From Kalaharituber pfeilii (Eukaryota; Ascomycota; Pezizomycetes; Pezizales; Pezizaceae): a DNA stretch of 64,000 bases. The DNA is taken from the NCBI GenBank assembly GCA_015179045.1, contig WHUZ01000002.1, forward strand, positions 868,001 to 932,000. Direction: 5' to 3'. This document shows, piece by piece, positions 37,020-47,309 of this stretch (positions within the stretch are counted from its first letter, which is position 1; each line of letters starts with the position of its first letter). The position numbers and the translations under genes are program-made. A model generated the notes under the pieces. The model was not told the DNA's origin. It searched no databases and worked only from the letters and a program-made list of their open reading frames with translations.

Positions 37020-38750
37020 TTACGCAGGCATTGTCGTCGTCACAGTAGTCACATTCCTCTCACGAATTTCTCCGCCATCCTCCCGCTTGGGAGCGGTATG
37101 CACTGTCTCGCGCCCAGTAGTGGTAGACACCGTTTTGGTAGTGCTTTGCTGTTCATCACCAGCGAACTCTGATGAAACCTTAGCGAGAGGGATGTCTTCT
37201 GTAGCTGTACCTCCAGGTATTGGTGATGGATGTGCTTCGGGCGAATTTTGCCACTTCGCTACATCCTTCTTAAGTTGTTCGAGTTCTTTTTGGAAGCGGT
37301 TTCCAAAGACATCGACTGGGAATCGTATTTAGTACGGATGCAGCCGATCAAAAATAGGTCGGTACTTACTGTAATACGTAGCGCCGTTGTAGACACTCCA
37401 CAAACCCAGACAAGAGATAAAGATGCTGGACATCTTTTTGTTATAGAACCAGAAGGCGCATGGAAGCATCGTCAGAAGGGCATATATATACTGGATAAAC
37501 ATGAATGCAAACTCCTGGAGGTTCTCCGGTAATTTCAGGACAAGTTTTCCAATCCATGTTTTCGCATATGACTTCCTCAACCATGTAAAACTCGTTGGTC
37601 GACCAGCTTTGATTTGAGGAGCTCGTCGAACGGTGATAAAAAAGTGATAAGAAATTTGCCAGGTAGCGTAAGGGACGGTTGCATAAAGAATCATGTCTCC
37701 CAAACCATACTGCTCTATTCCCTTGACACGTGAGATAGCAGGAAAGCGAGATTCGAGGTATGCTGAATCGAGTTGATGCACAAGACAATGAAGAACCAAT
37801 GGTGGCATGATGTGAATAAATAAGGATGTCACCTTGTCCAAAGAGTGAAACACCAAAGAATTTCTCCACATGGCAATGGCCCAGGCGTTATTACCGTATG
37901 AGAGGCAGTAAGTGCTGATGAAAAGGCGACGAGAGTTGGGGAACACCCATATCGAAAGTACAAGCAACACATTGACGAAATAGCACTAACCAAGTTAAAC
38001 ATTGAAAGAAACAAGAAATAAAAAGAAAAAAAAAAAGATCTAGGGAGGTAATCTCTTACAAGGTCAGCAAGGAAGTAGTGGTATCCCTTCTTGTGATAGG
38101 TATAGTACCGAAGTGGCATAAAGTATATAAGCTGTAGAGAGTACCACACATGCATCCATTCACTGAAAGAATTAGCAGCTATCATACCAACGACTCTCGC
38201 ATGAAGAAACCTACGGATAGCCTCCCGCCAAAAATCCTGTGATGAAGATGTTGGAAACGCCGACAACGAAGGATATTTTTTCGCGAGCAGAGATGGCCTA
38301 AAGAACTCAATTAACCTTTGCAGGCACCAGTATCGGCCATGGTGAACTCACTGCCGTATCGTTCCACCTTACAATAAGCTCATCCAGGCCTTTCGTGTAT
38401 TTACCCTTCAGCTTCTCAAGCTCCTCGTCCCTCTTTCTGATAACCCTCTCCTTCTGCTTGACATATTGCTCCTTCACCTTATCTCTGTGCTTTTTGAGGT
38501 TTAAAGTCTTGTTGATCTTCTCCAAACGCAAAGGAAGAGCGAGGTTGTCGAGGACATCAAAAACCGTCAATTTGTCAAGAGGGGTGAAGTCCCAGTCGTC
38601 TATTAGCTGTGAGGAACTAGAGACAGAGGAGGAGCGGGAGAGCTGTGGGGACTCCGCAGAATCGGCGGACTCGTTGCAAGAGCCCTGGTCGTTGTCCTGG
38701 ATAAGATCCTCATTGCTGCCCGCAGGTGGGGTGTTGTTCTCGTAGACCAT
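37020..38750 (-). CDS. gpc1: Glycerophosphocholine acyltransferase Gpc1 (DUF2838)
   Basis: Exons 38750-38352, 38297-38215, 38162-38060, 37985-37370 and 37315-37020 give 498 residues. An acidic Ser-rich N-terminus leads to a basic coiled coil (KHRDKVKEQYVKQKERVIRKRDEELEKLKGK). Multiple membrane helices follow with the DUF2838 core: SAREKISFVVGVSNIFITGFLAGG, EWMHVWYSLQLIYF, CYFVNVLLVLSIWVFPNSR, YCLSYGNNAWAIAMWRNSLVFHSLDKVTSLFIHIMPPLVLHC and WQISYHFFITV. Yeast Gpc1 makes lyso-phosphatidylcholine from glycerophosphocholine and acyl-CoA, a PC-recycling step in the ER. The tail (after FGNRFQKELEQLKKDVAKW) is Thr/Ser-rich and probably disordered. The motif H-x(n)-PPLVLHC is the strongest identifier. 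Confidence 0.95.
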
Positions 38751-39921
38751 TCTTCAGGTGAAGTGGATACCTATGTATGTGGCTGCAGTTCGATCAAGGA
38801 CGGAGGCGTGTGGTTGCTGTACTTGTTAGTTCAATTTGGCCGGAACGCGAATGTATTTATCTGCCCTGACAGATAAATGGGTGCTGCAAGATGGAGTCGA
38901 AGATGTCGACGCAAGATTTTGATTGCGCGTGCAGGGCGGAAGGTATTCAATAGTGTTATGAACTTCGACGCGGGCAGCAAGTGGGGTGGTGGGGAGCAAG
39001 CGGTAGAGAGGGGTGGAGGGGCAGGGTGGTGGGTGATACTGGGGAGGCTGTCTTAGTCTCGTAACCCAAGCTGTCTTAACAGCCCACGTTCACGCAGGGT
39101 TGGTTAGTTGGTTGATCACTTGACTAGTCAGGATGGAGAGGATGCGGGATGGTTCCGTGTGATCGAGCCCGTGTTGGACTTGTTGGCCCAGAGGTCCTCT
39201 GCCGTCGAAAGATACTTGTGTACTGCGTGCGGGGAGGGCGGAAAGCGGGCTGTGGGCGAGATAGGCCTGAGAAGGGGCTTTGGGGAGGGGGAGCAGTGGG
39301 GAGGGGGAGCAGTGGGGAGGGGGAGCCACGAGGAAAAAGGAAATAAAAGCCATCCCATCGATCCTGCTCATGCGCATGCACCACTCTATCCGTACCTTGC
39401 TATTACGGTGCCGTCAAGTATGTATTTGCTGTTGCCAACGCTGCTTCGCACCACATGGCAGCATCTGTCCCCTGTCCAGCGCATATCATACAAAAAATGT
39501 GGCCGCATGTAGAGTGAGGCCTCCCTGCCGGCATTGCGCTTGGCGATCAGCGAGGGCTCCCTTGTCGCTCGATTCCCGGATACTGAGCTGTCGGCTTGGC
39601 GCGCATGTGCAGCAGGTGTAGTCTCGTGACCAGCAGGTGCAGAAGGGCGGCCGCCTGTGGCTCTGCTTGTGCTGGCTGCTGCGCCTCAGCAAATGGCTCG
39701 GTCACAAACGCGCTGGCTCGCCAACCTTAACCTGGCTCACCATCTCGGGCCAGACCGTGACGCCACTACCTGAATCCGCACTTTGCAACCCCCACCGTCA
39801 AGTGCAGGTCGATACGGCAAAAGCCTCCAATCTCCCCCCCCACCCATCCTGCGCCCAGAGCCCTGATCTCCGTTCGCACACTGTCCATCCAAAATAATCG
39901 TTACTGATTGATATCCATACA
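38751..39921. promoter_or_regulatory. Divergent GPC1/TAF5 promoter region
   Basis: About 1.2 kb between two divergent starts. It holds a short G-rich minisatellite at 39281-39326. Several overlapping 70-130 codon frames in 39080-39620 arise from the biased composition and show no protein motif. No binding sites can be named with confidence. Confidence 0.45.
39281..39326. repeat. 16-bp G-rich minisatellite, about 3 copies
   Basis: The unit TGGGGAGGGGGAGCAG is repeated at 39281, 39297 and (partial) 39313. The runs of G4 and G5 could form a G-quadruplex on the plus strand. Confidence 0.88.
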
Positions 39922-42281
39922 ATGGCTATGAACCAGCCGCCGCAAGCTTCCTCACAAGGGCCGCACCCACCGCAACCTCCTCCTCCCCCACCGCAACCTC
40001 CGCAGCAGCCTCAACAACGTGGTGCCAATGCCGCTGAAGCGCAGAATCTTAATCAGATTGTCATTGAGTACCTCAGCAAAAAGGGATACGCAAAAACAGA
40101 GGCAATGCTCAGAGTTGAGTCCGCGCACATCGACGCCGAGGGCCGGCCGATTATCACAAGAGTCGAAGATTACCCAGATATAATGCATGAGAGAGCTTAC
40201 AGTGAGTAGATGCTCCCGTGTCAGGCTGCTCAACCTGCTTACAGGTATTGTGCACAGGTTTTCTTAAGGATTGGATTGAAAACTCTCTCGACCTCTACAA
40301 GGTAGGAACACAACCCACTACAACCAAGTGTGCGCACTTTCTCACCATTATTTCGCTGCACAGGGTGAACTCCGTCGATTGTTATTTCCGGTGTTCGTCT
40401 ACAGCTTCTTAGAACTCGCCAGCAACGGCTATGTCAAGGCCTGCAAAGAATTCTTTGAAGCACACTCTCCGGAGCATGAAGCATTGCACTCCCACGACCT
40501 GCGGCAGCTGGCCGCAATTAGTCTTCTCGAACATGTCCAACACAATGAGCTAGCGAAGCTATACAGGGAAAACAAATACCGGGTTACCCTCACACGAACG
40601 ACGTTCAATCTTCTTACATACCACATACAAGAGAATGAGGCTGCGGGTGGTGGAATCATCACTAGGTCCCTGAACGACCATATGCAAGTAAAAATCACCC
40701 CAGAGCATCCGACCACATTCAGCACGCGGGATGATACTGGCTTAGGCGAGGATGAAGGAATACCTGGTCATGTGTCCGGTCACCGTAACGAATTTAGTGG
40801 GGAAATGGCCAGTCTCAAGCTGGGTGCTCTGCCAATGGATAAGGAGTTTATTGCCGACGTGGAGGAGCGGCTTCAGCAAGAGGATGCAAATGAGCGACAA
40901 GCCACCAAACAAGAAGAATCAGGTCTAAACTCTGGGGTACGGTCATTGCTGGACGAGTTCCGGAAAATTAAGCGGGAGGAGACCGGTGACTCCCCCATGA
41001 GGGAGGATATCCCGCTACCTCCATATAAAGGCGCAGATATAGAGCGGGAGGTAAAATTGGTAAAAGAGTCGAGAAGCAGATTCAACTTGGTCGGAGTGCC
41101 TGCGCCTGCGTTGCCTAGCGTATGTATGTATACCTTTCACAATACAAATGATGGGCTTTGCTCTGTCGACTTTTCCCGTGACTCGACACTTGTTGCTGGC
41201 GGGTTCCAGGAATCGTACATCCGGATATTCTCGCTGAAGGGCACACCCCTCGTCTCCGCTCTACCCACTGAAAATCACACTCAACCGGCGCCTACTTCCC
41301 GGAGACTGATAGGGCACTCCGGTCCCGTTTATGGTGTTTCATTTGCCCCTAGCAATCAGTACCTTGTTTCTAGTTCTGAAGACCGTACAGTTCGACTATG
41401 GTCATTGGACACATACACAGCACTAGTCGTGTACAAGGGACATGACCGACCTGTCTGGGACGTCAAATTTGGCCCGTTTGGACACTACTTTGCCACAGCA
41501 TCTCACGACCATACAGCGAGACTATGGTCAACAGACCATATTTACCCACTCCGCATCTTTGCCGGACATCTGTCGGATGTTGACACATTAGCATGGCATC
41601 CTAACTCGGCATATCTTGCTACTGGCTCGAGCGACAAGACTGTACGGTTATGGGACATTCAACGTGGTTCATCGGTGCGTTTGTTCTCTGGGCATACAGC
41701 ACCAGTCACAGCGCTTGCAATCAGCCCAGACGGTAAGACACTAGCCAGCGCAGCCGACGATGCGACAATCAACCTCTGGGACATTGCGTCAGGAAAAAAG
41801 ATGAAGAGCATGAAAGGCCATGGACGAACAAGTATCTATAGTCTTAGTTTCTCCGTCGAAGGTACTGTGCTCGTGTCCAGTGGTGCAGACAACACAGTGA
41901 GAGTGTGGAATGTGAACCATGGGATTGGGGGGAAGCAGCCGGCAGAGCCAGAACCATTCAATCCGAGTGCGCCAGCGGCTACGACTAATGGCGCACCTCC
42001 GGCAGCAGGTGACACGGCTGCGAAACCAGATGCCACTCCAGCTGCGGTGCCAGGGGCTACAACACTGACTCCCATGACCGGGGGGGAAAGAAGAAGAAGG
42101 AGATCGTTGCGACGTAAGTTCATTACCTCCTTCTCATTTCATGTTGACAATGGCTAACAAGAGTGGGACCTGCAGCCCCGACCACATGGCCGCCTTCCAC
42201 ACCAAGCGGACTCCCGTCTACAAAGTTCAATTCACCCCACGGAATTTGGTATTGGCGGCTGGGGCTTATTTGGCCGCCTAG
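39922..42281 (+). CDS. taf5: TFIID/SAGA subunit Taf5 (WD40)
   Basis: Exons 39922-40201, 40258-40301, 40364 to about 42113, and 42176-42281. A proline/glutamine N-terminus precedes a LisH motif ([20 protein letters not shown]) and the NTD2 domain ([38 protein letters not shown]). Then follow six or seven WD40 repeats ([60 protein letters not shown] and others). Taf5 scaffolds TFIID and SAGA. The expected C-terminus (KKEIVATPDHMAAF, then [12 protein letters not shown] and a close at 42281) is out of frame with the WD40 part by one base. Frame is restored by a 44-nt intron at 42047-42090, giving 711 residues, or by a one-base change in the G7 run at 42080-42086. The family is secure; the 3' joint is not. 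Confidence 0.93.
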
Positions 42282-43082
42282 ATGGGAGACCTAAAGGCCA
42301 AATCGATTAATCCGGGCTCAAAAATCTTGCATAAAAACTTTATCCTCTTTATTTTTATTTTTATTTTTATTTTTATTTTTTTTTTCTTTCTTGGTGCTTT
42401 CCTATCGGCGTCCGTCATGTGTTACACTGTTTTCGTCCAGCTCTGTTGATGTTTTATCCGGGCTCTGGCTGTATACTCGTTAACGTGGTCATTATTTTTG
42501 CTTTTGGGGCCGGAGTTTTTTCTCATGTTAGTTATCTAGTATTCTTGGAGCTTGCTCCTTGCCTATTTGTAATGATTGGAATCTAAGGTAACTAGTAGTC
42601 GTGGGGGCATTGGGCATGGCAAGGGGCCACATAGACACGTGATCAGAGTGTGGTGTGTACTCGAGTACTTTGTGTATTTTTATTTTCTTCTAGATGTCCG
42701 CGTGCTGTAGGCCTTCAAAAGAATAAAGCAGATATTATGTACTTCGCTGGTTCCATATATTTATACATGAACACAGAACAATCGTCTCCATGTTACGACC
42801 CTCCCCCTAACCTCTTTTGCCACTGTACTTTCTTCATACGCCTTCACTTCCTTTTAGCCCGTTTCATATATTCAGATGTGCAATTGGTGGCTAGAATGCT
42901 GTGTGCTGTGCATGTATAAGTTCAACTATCCATTGCTTCTGAACGTGGCCAACCCGTTGACCGGAATGTCCGTCGCATCGTAATAATCGCACCTCCTTCC
43001 TTCCTCTAAGCCTCGCTCCCTCCAACCATATGATACATCCTCCTCCCAAAGCTCCCAAGGCCTCAAGCCCCCATCAAATCTC
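42282..43082. other. 3' region between TAF5 and bL31m
   Basis: Contains an A/T microsatellite at about 42347-42386 (TTTTTA units then a T run) just downstream of TAF5. No gene is recognised; an 89-codon frame at 42650 lacks motifs. Confidence 0.5.
42347..42386. repeat. (TTTTTA)n microsatellite
   Basis: About five units of TTTTTA followed by a long T run ending near 42386, in the likely 3' UTR or downstream flank of TAF5. Confidence 0.85.
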
Positions 43083-43628
43083 TCACTTCCCCTTCTTTTT
43101 CTTTGGCTTCTGCTGCCCCGTATATCCTTTCGAAATCAAATCCATCAAGTTATCCTCCACTACCATCCCCTCATCCACTGTCACAGGAGCAGCTGCCGCG
43201 TTCTCGGCCCCCGCCGCCTTCGCCGCCTTCTGAGCGTCCTCCTTCTCCTTCTCCAACAATTCTTTATTGTCCCATAGCCTCCCGAACCTCTCTCTAAATG
43301 CCCTCAGCTTCCCCGCTTCGTCTTCCTCGACGTCCACCAAGCGGTGAATGCTGGGGTTCCATAGTGGGTGGTTGCGTACGTCCTTGGTGCTGCGGATGAT
43401 GCCCTTGGGAGACGTCGTCAGCTGTCTGTAGGCGGAGCCATCGCTGAGGATGACGAGCTGGTCGTTGAGCCAGGGGCGCTTCGGGCGGCGGAGAAGGTTG
43501 GCGGAGCGGATATGCGTGATGGGGTGAAGGAAGATGGTGATGATGGCCGTGGAGGGGAGGATAGACGGCCGGGAGACGGGGTTGGACGGTGTTCGGAGGA
43601 TGGGCCGGAGGACGACCGGGGACGACAT
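43083..43628 (-). CDS. mrpl36: Mitochondrial large-subunit ribosomal protein bL31m
   Basis: Single exon, 181 residues, from an ATG at 43628 to a stop at 43083. The N-terminus is Arg/Ser/Pro-rich, as for mitochondrial import. The core DGSAYRQLTTSPKGIIRSTKDVRNHPLWNPS is the fungal mitochondrial L31 (yeast Mrpl36) signature, with the strict R-N-H-P-L-W-N-P. It is followed by VEEDEAGKLRAFRERFGRLW. The C-terminus is an Ala/Glu helix, then a basic tail (QKPKKKKGK). It is a component of the mitoribosome large subunit. Bacterial L31 zinc-binding cysteines are absent, as usual in this lineage. Confidence 0.93.
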   Translation of the reverse strand: MSSPVVLRPILRTPSNPVSRPSILPSTAIITIFLHPITHIRSANLLRRPKRPWLNDQLVILSDGSAYRQLTTSPKGIIRSTKDVRNHPLWNPSIHRLVDVEEDEAGKLRAFRERFGRLWDNKELLEKEKEDAQKAAKAAGAENAAAAPVTVDEGMVVEDNLMDLISKGYTGQQKPKKKKGK

Positions 43629-45229
43629 TTCTACGGTTGTCGAAGGCGGCTGTATCGACGGCTGGTAAGTGGGGCGCAGGTGGTGGGGGCGTGGTAAACC
43701 AGTGAATGTCTACCCTGTGCCGCAAAGGGGGCCACCCAGTTATCAAAGCAATGGAGCGACCAGAGCCCGCAATTTTCGGTGGCAAACTCCCTCTTGGTGT
43801 CGGCCCGAATACTAGTACCTGTCTTTCGGAACAGCAGCAAGTAAAACTTTCGCCTGTGGCGTGTGCTGTGGCTGGGAAATTTGAGATCACGTGATGTTTG
43901 ATGTTGAAAATGTCCTTACATGTGCACTAAACCCAAGGGAAATAGATACCACCTCCGTAGGAAATAGTCTAGACTACGTAGGAAGCAAACAAATAACATA
44001 CGTCAATTTCTGGCACCAGGTACTCAAGTACTTAGACTATCAAAGTACAATCCTCTGCTAATTAAATCTATATAAACGCAGGGTTTGGTACCAAATAATT
44101 TAACCAGAACCTCACCCCTGGCCCTCTGCGTGTACATTCGGAATACTTTCACCTATCTACACAACGATGTCACTTGTAGTCTCCCCCATATCCAATTCTT
44201 TGTTCACAACCAAACACTTCATATAAACTTCTCCGCTGCCTCACTGCGAACAAAGAGAGCGACGGCAGCGAAGTCGATTGTTAGGAAAATACCAAATAAT
44301 CTCCTCCCCCATCTGCTCAATCACCGCTCGCACTACTACGACGATTTCACCATACATCCATTGCTAGCAGCAAGATTATCTATTTCAAACCGCACCATAC
44401 TGGTAATGCTTCCAAAGTACTGCTTCGGGGAGTGTTCATAAGGTTTTCCTGTACGGTGCTCTGTCCTTTCTTATATTTTCTCTTCATTGATGTCCTTGAT
44501 ACCTGGCCTGGGAAGTCAAAAACCTTTCGGATCAATTTTCAATCTCTGAACGCGATCCTAATATAATAGCATGTTTCATCCATATTATTTGTACAATAAT
44601 ACCACTGAAATTCCCAACGCCATGTAACTTGCTTACAAGAATAGTTGATCTGATTACCTTCGTTCCAAATTCTCTCGCCTTTTTTGAGCTTTGTGAACAC
44701 TGAGATGCCCTTGGCAGTATGACTAGAAGAGTACCGTTGCCAACTTGCTCCGACAGCCGCTCGAGCTAGCTCAATAATCCGGACATCTTCATGTGGCTGA
44801 AACCTCGCCTAATTAGACAGCATACCTGTGTTGCTGACAACGAATTTGTGTAGTAATTGGCTGGAGTTTCTAGCTCTCTGTGGACTGAACAGTTTTCTAT
44901 GAAAATTTGCATAAAGTTGATTACAGTTTTCTGGTTAACCCACTCAAGGATAATTAATTACACCCCTGCTCAATCAGGATAATTGTGTGCATTTAGACGA
45001 TTTGCTGTTGCAATATAATATGAAATATATATATCCGTTTCCGTGTATTTGATGTTGACCCTCAAGTGACGAATAGGAAGAATGGGCCAAGTTTTATCCA
45101 CCAGCCTCTGGCATTCACCCCAGTCTCATTCATTCACTTGAAATTTCCGCTCACTCAATAAATCAATAATGAGTGAATGTTAGCCTAGACATCAAATGTT
45201 GACATACTTCTTGCTCTCTTGAACAAGAA
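43629..45229. other. Gene-poor AT-rich stretch
   Basis: Promoter side of the bL31m gene and then 1.3 kb of AT-rich DNA. A 118-codon plus-strand frame at 44085-44441 has no motif. Nothing identifiable. Confidence 0.45.
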
Positions 45230-46942
45230 TTATAAAACTCCAATGGGTTTTGGCATCCACACTCCATCCCAACTCTTCCATTTGCCAGTTAGCCGAGTAC
45301 AGTGATCCTTTGTGTGATCCAACGTCACTTGATCCTTCTGATCAATTTTCCCTTGCATGAAGTCGTCCATATGCTGCTTCATGGACTTCAGCCTATCCTC
45401 AAAAGTGGAGAGCTCATCTTCAATTTCTTGAATTGGCCTCTCTCTACTGATGCCGGGCTGTGCTAAGAGGGAGGTTTCCGTCGGCAGCACCTGAGTCTTT
45501 GCAACAGCAGTTATACTAGAGTATTTTGGTTCTAAAGCAGGATGTGTCTTCAATATGTGCTCTAGAAATGCGATAGTCCTATAAAACAACTAGTCAATGC
45601 TGATGTCTATGATTAACGGCACGTAATGCAATTGTAATTATATTCTGCAGGCTTACCATTCATTAGGATTGAGGAGGCACTCTTTGGCTAACCAGTTCAA
45701 ATAAGGTTTATCCTCGTCATTAGTGAGTGAAATGTTGTTTCCTAATCGCGATGAGCTGCTGGTGAGGTGCTTGATCCATGCCAGGATAGCCCTATTAAAT
45801 TCTCTATCCACTAAATTCTGTCCAGGTGCTGACGATGGGCTCTGAACGGATATAGTAGAACTTGATTTAAGTGTATTTAGAGACTGGTCAAAGGAAGCGC
45901 ATTTCAGGATCTCAAGCATGGACGCAATGAGTTGCTCAGTGAAATCTGGAACAGCTATGTCAAGTGGCTCAAGTAGTGGAAGCCACAATAGAAAGGCGCC
46001 TTTCATCAATGATGTTGTCTTTCTATGAAAGAGCGTGAGTAGCGCGCTAAGGAGCGTTTGATTAACTGAAGGCACTCACCTTTTCCCGTTGGGAATTAAC
46101 GCCTTTTCTTCCAGAAAAGCGTCAATAACTCCATCCATTCCTTCGGGGGTTGAACACATTGCTGCACATTCTTTGATGACTGTTAATAACGCCCTGTTTT
46201 CAGGTGAGATATCTTGTTCCTTGATTTCCCTCGTAGGAATTTCTTTTCGGAGTTTCCGCCATTGCTTCAACAGTAACCTAGCTCTGAACAAGTGGACGTT
46301 CCGTGGTTCATCCTCATTTCCTATGCTGTCATTGGGAGAAACACCCACCCACATCCAGTAATTCGACCATATCCAATCCAGACCTCGGGAAGCAGCTGTG
46401 CGAAGAACTGCTAATGATGGAAGGATTTCATGAGTAGCAGCATGCCGAATTTCTACGAATGATGCAGGAAGGTTCAAGTTTTTGGCCAGTGTATGCATAG
46501 AGATGGCATAGTGGGATTGCTGCGCAGGATCCAAGAGCCCATTGACAAAACTTAAAAGCCCACAGATTAGTTGGGTTTTGGTGAACAAGGGGTCGGAATC
46601 TGAGAGCTCACCGACAAATTGCGGTTGAATAGGTTAGCTGGAGATTAAGCTGGGATGCGCCGAACCGGTCATGAAGAATTGCCTCTGTTAACATAGCAGT
46701 GGCCTCAATGGAATGAGGGAGCCTTCCTCGCACCGACCAAACCCGCACCTGGGCATGAACCGTATCAGCGATATCTTTCAATATGTGGTAGGTTGGAACG
46801 ATACCATATTCAGCGCTTCATATCGCTGGTCTGGAGCATCCAGCCCAGGGTAGAATGCGTTTTTTACCCAGAGCAGATCAGAAAGCGTCCTCCAGGGAAC
46901 TATTCGAGCTCGCAACTGTATGTCAGGCCGTTCAAACGCCAT
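45230..46942 (-). CDS. las1: Las1 pre-rRNA (ITS2) endonuclease
   Basis: Exons 46942-46805, 46748-46612, 46550-46080, 46022-45657 and 45578-45230 give 486 residues in frame. The N-terminal HEPN domain begins ARIVPWRTLSDLLWVKNAFYPG and continues VRVWSVRGRLPHSIEATAMLTEAIL and FVNGLLDPAQQSHYAISMHTLA. The catalytic motif is EIRHAATHEILPSLAVLR, near residue 130, where R-H-x-x-T-H is the RNase signature. Las1, with the kinase Grc3, cleaves the C2 site in ITS2 during 60S ribosome maturation in the nucleolus. The C-terminal half is poorly conserved, but WKSWDGVWMPKPIGVL is a family-like ending that contacts Grc3 in other fungi. The start is set at the ATG directly before ERPDIQLRARIVPW; upstream in-frame codons exist. 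It shares a 367-bp promoter with TEL1. Confidence 0.95.
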
Positions 46943-47309
46943 TGACGGCACGCTCTGTAACATGAGACTGAATGGTAAGATTTTCCTGACTGGGTTAAAA
47001 ACGCGTTTCTTTGCAAATCTTGGCATGCTTGCCATGGCAAGGATCCTTCGCTGGGTTGCAGTTGGTGGCACGAGTTGCAGAGGCGCAGTACCACGCACCT
47101 GGATACCCTGCCGATGCACATACATCCACTTCTCATAACATTCAGCAGGCCGATTACACCCAACCAGGAGCTGGCATCTTTATGTGGTTCTTGCTTCTCC
47201 AGACTGCTATCATTATCAAAGCATCTAAGCTTCAGGACCTTCAACAGCCAAAGCTTGACCCTTTGCACCCAAATAGCTCTTGCAGCGGCTGAATTCGAAA
47301 ACTGGCAAG
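46943..47309. promoter_or_regulatory. Shared LAS1/TEL1 divergent promoter
   Basis: Only 367 bases separate the LAS1 ATG (minus) from the TEL1 ATG (plus). Frames run through it on both strands (up to 47346 minus, from 46920 plus) and could hide a longer 5' exon for either gene, but none matches family sequence. A bidirectional promoter is the simplest reading. Confidence 0.6.

Noticed and set aside
39080..39620. Cluster of overlapping 70-130 codon frames upstream of TAF5
   Set aside because: Several frames on both strands are open at once because of the G/C-rich repeat; none has a family motif.
47280..47309. TEL1 starting upstream of 47310
   Set aside because: The frame extends upstream only to non-ATG codons; ATG at 47310 is the first.
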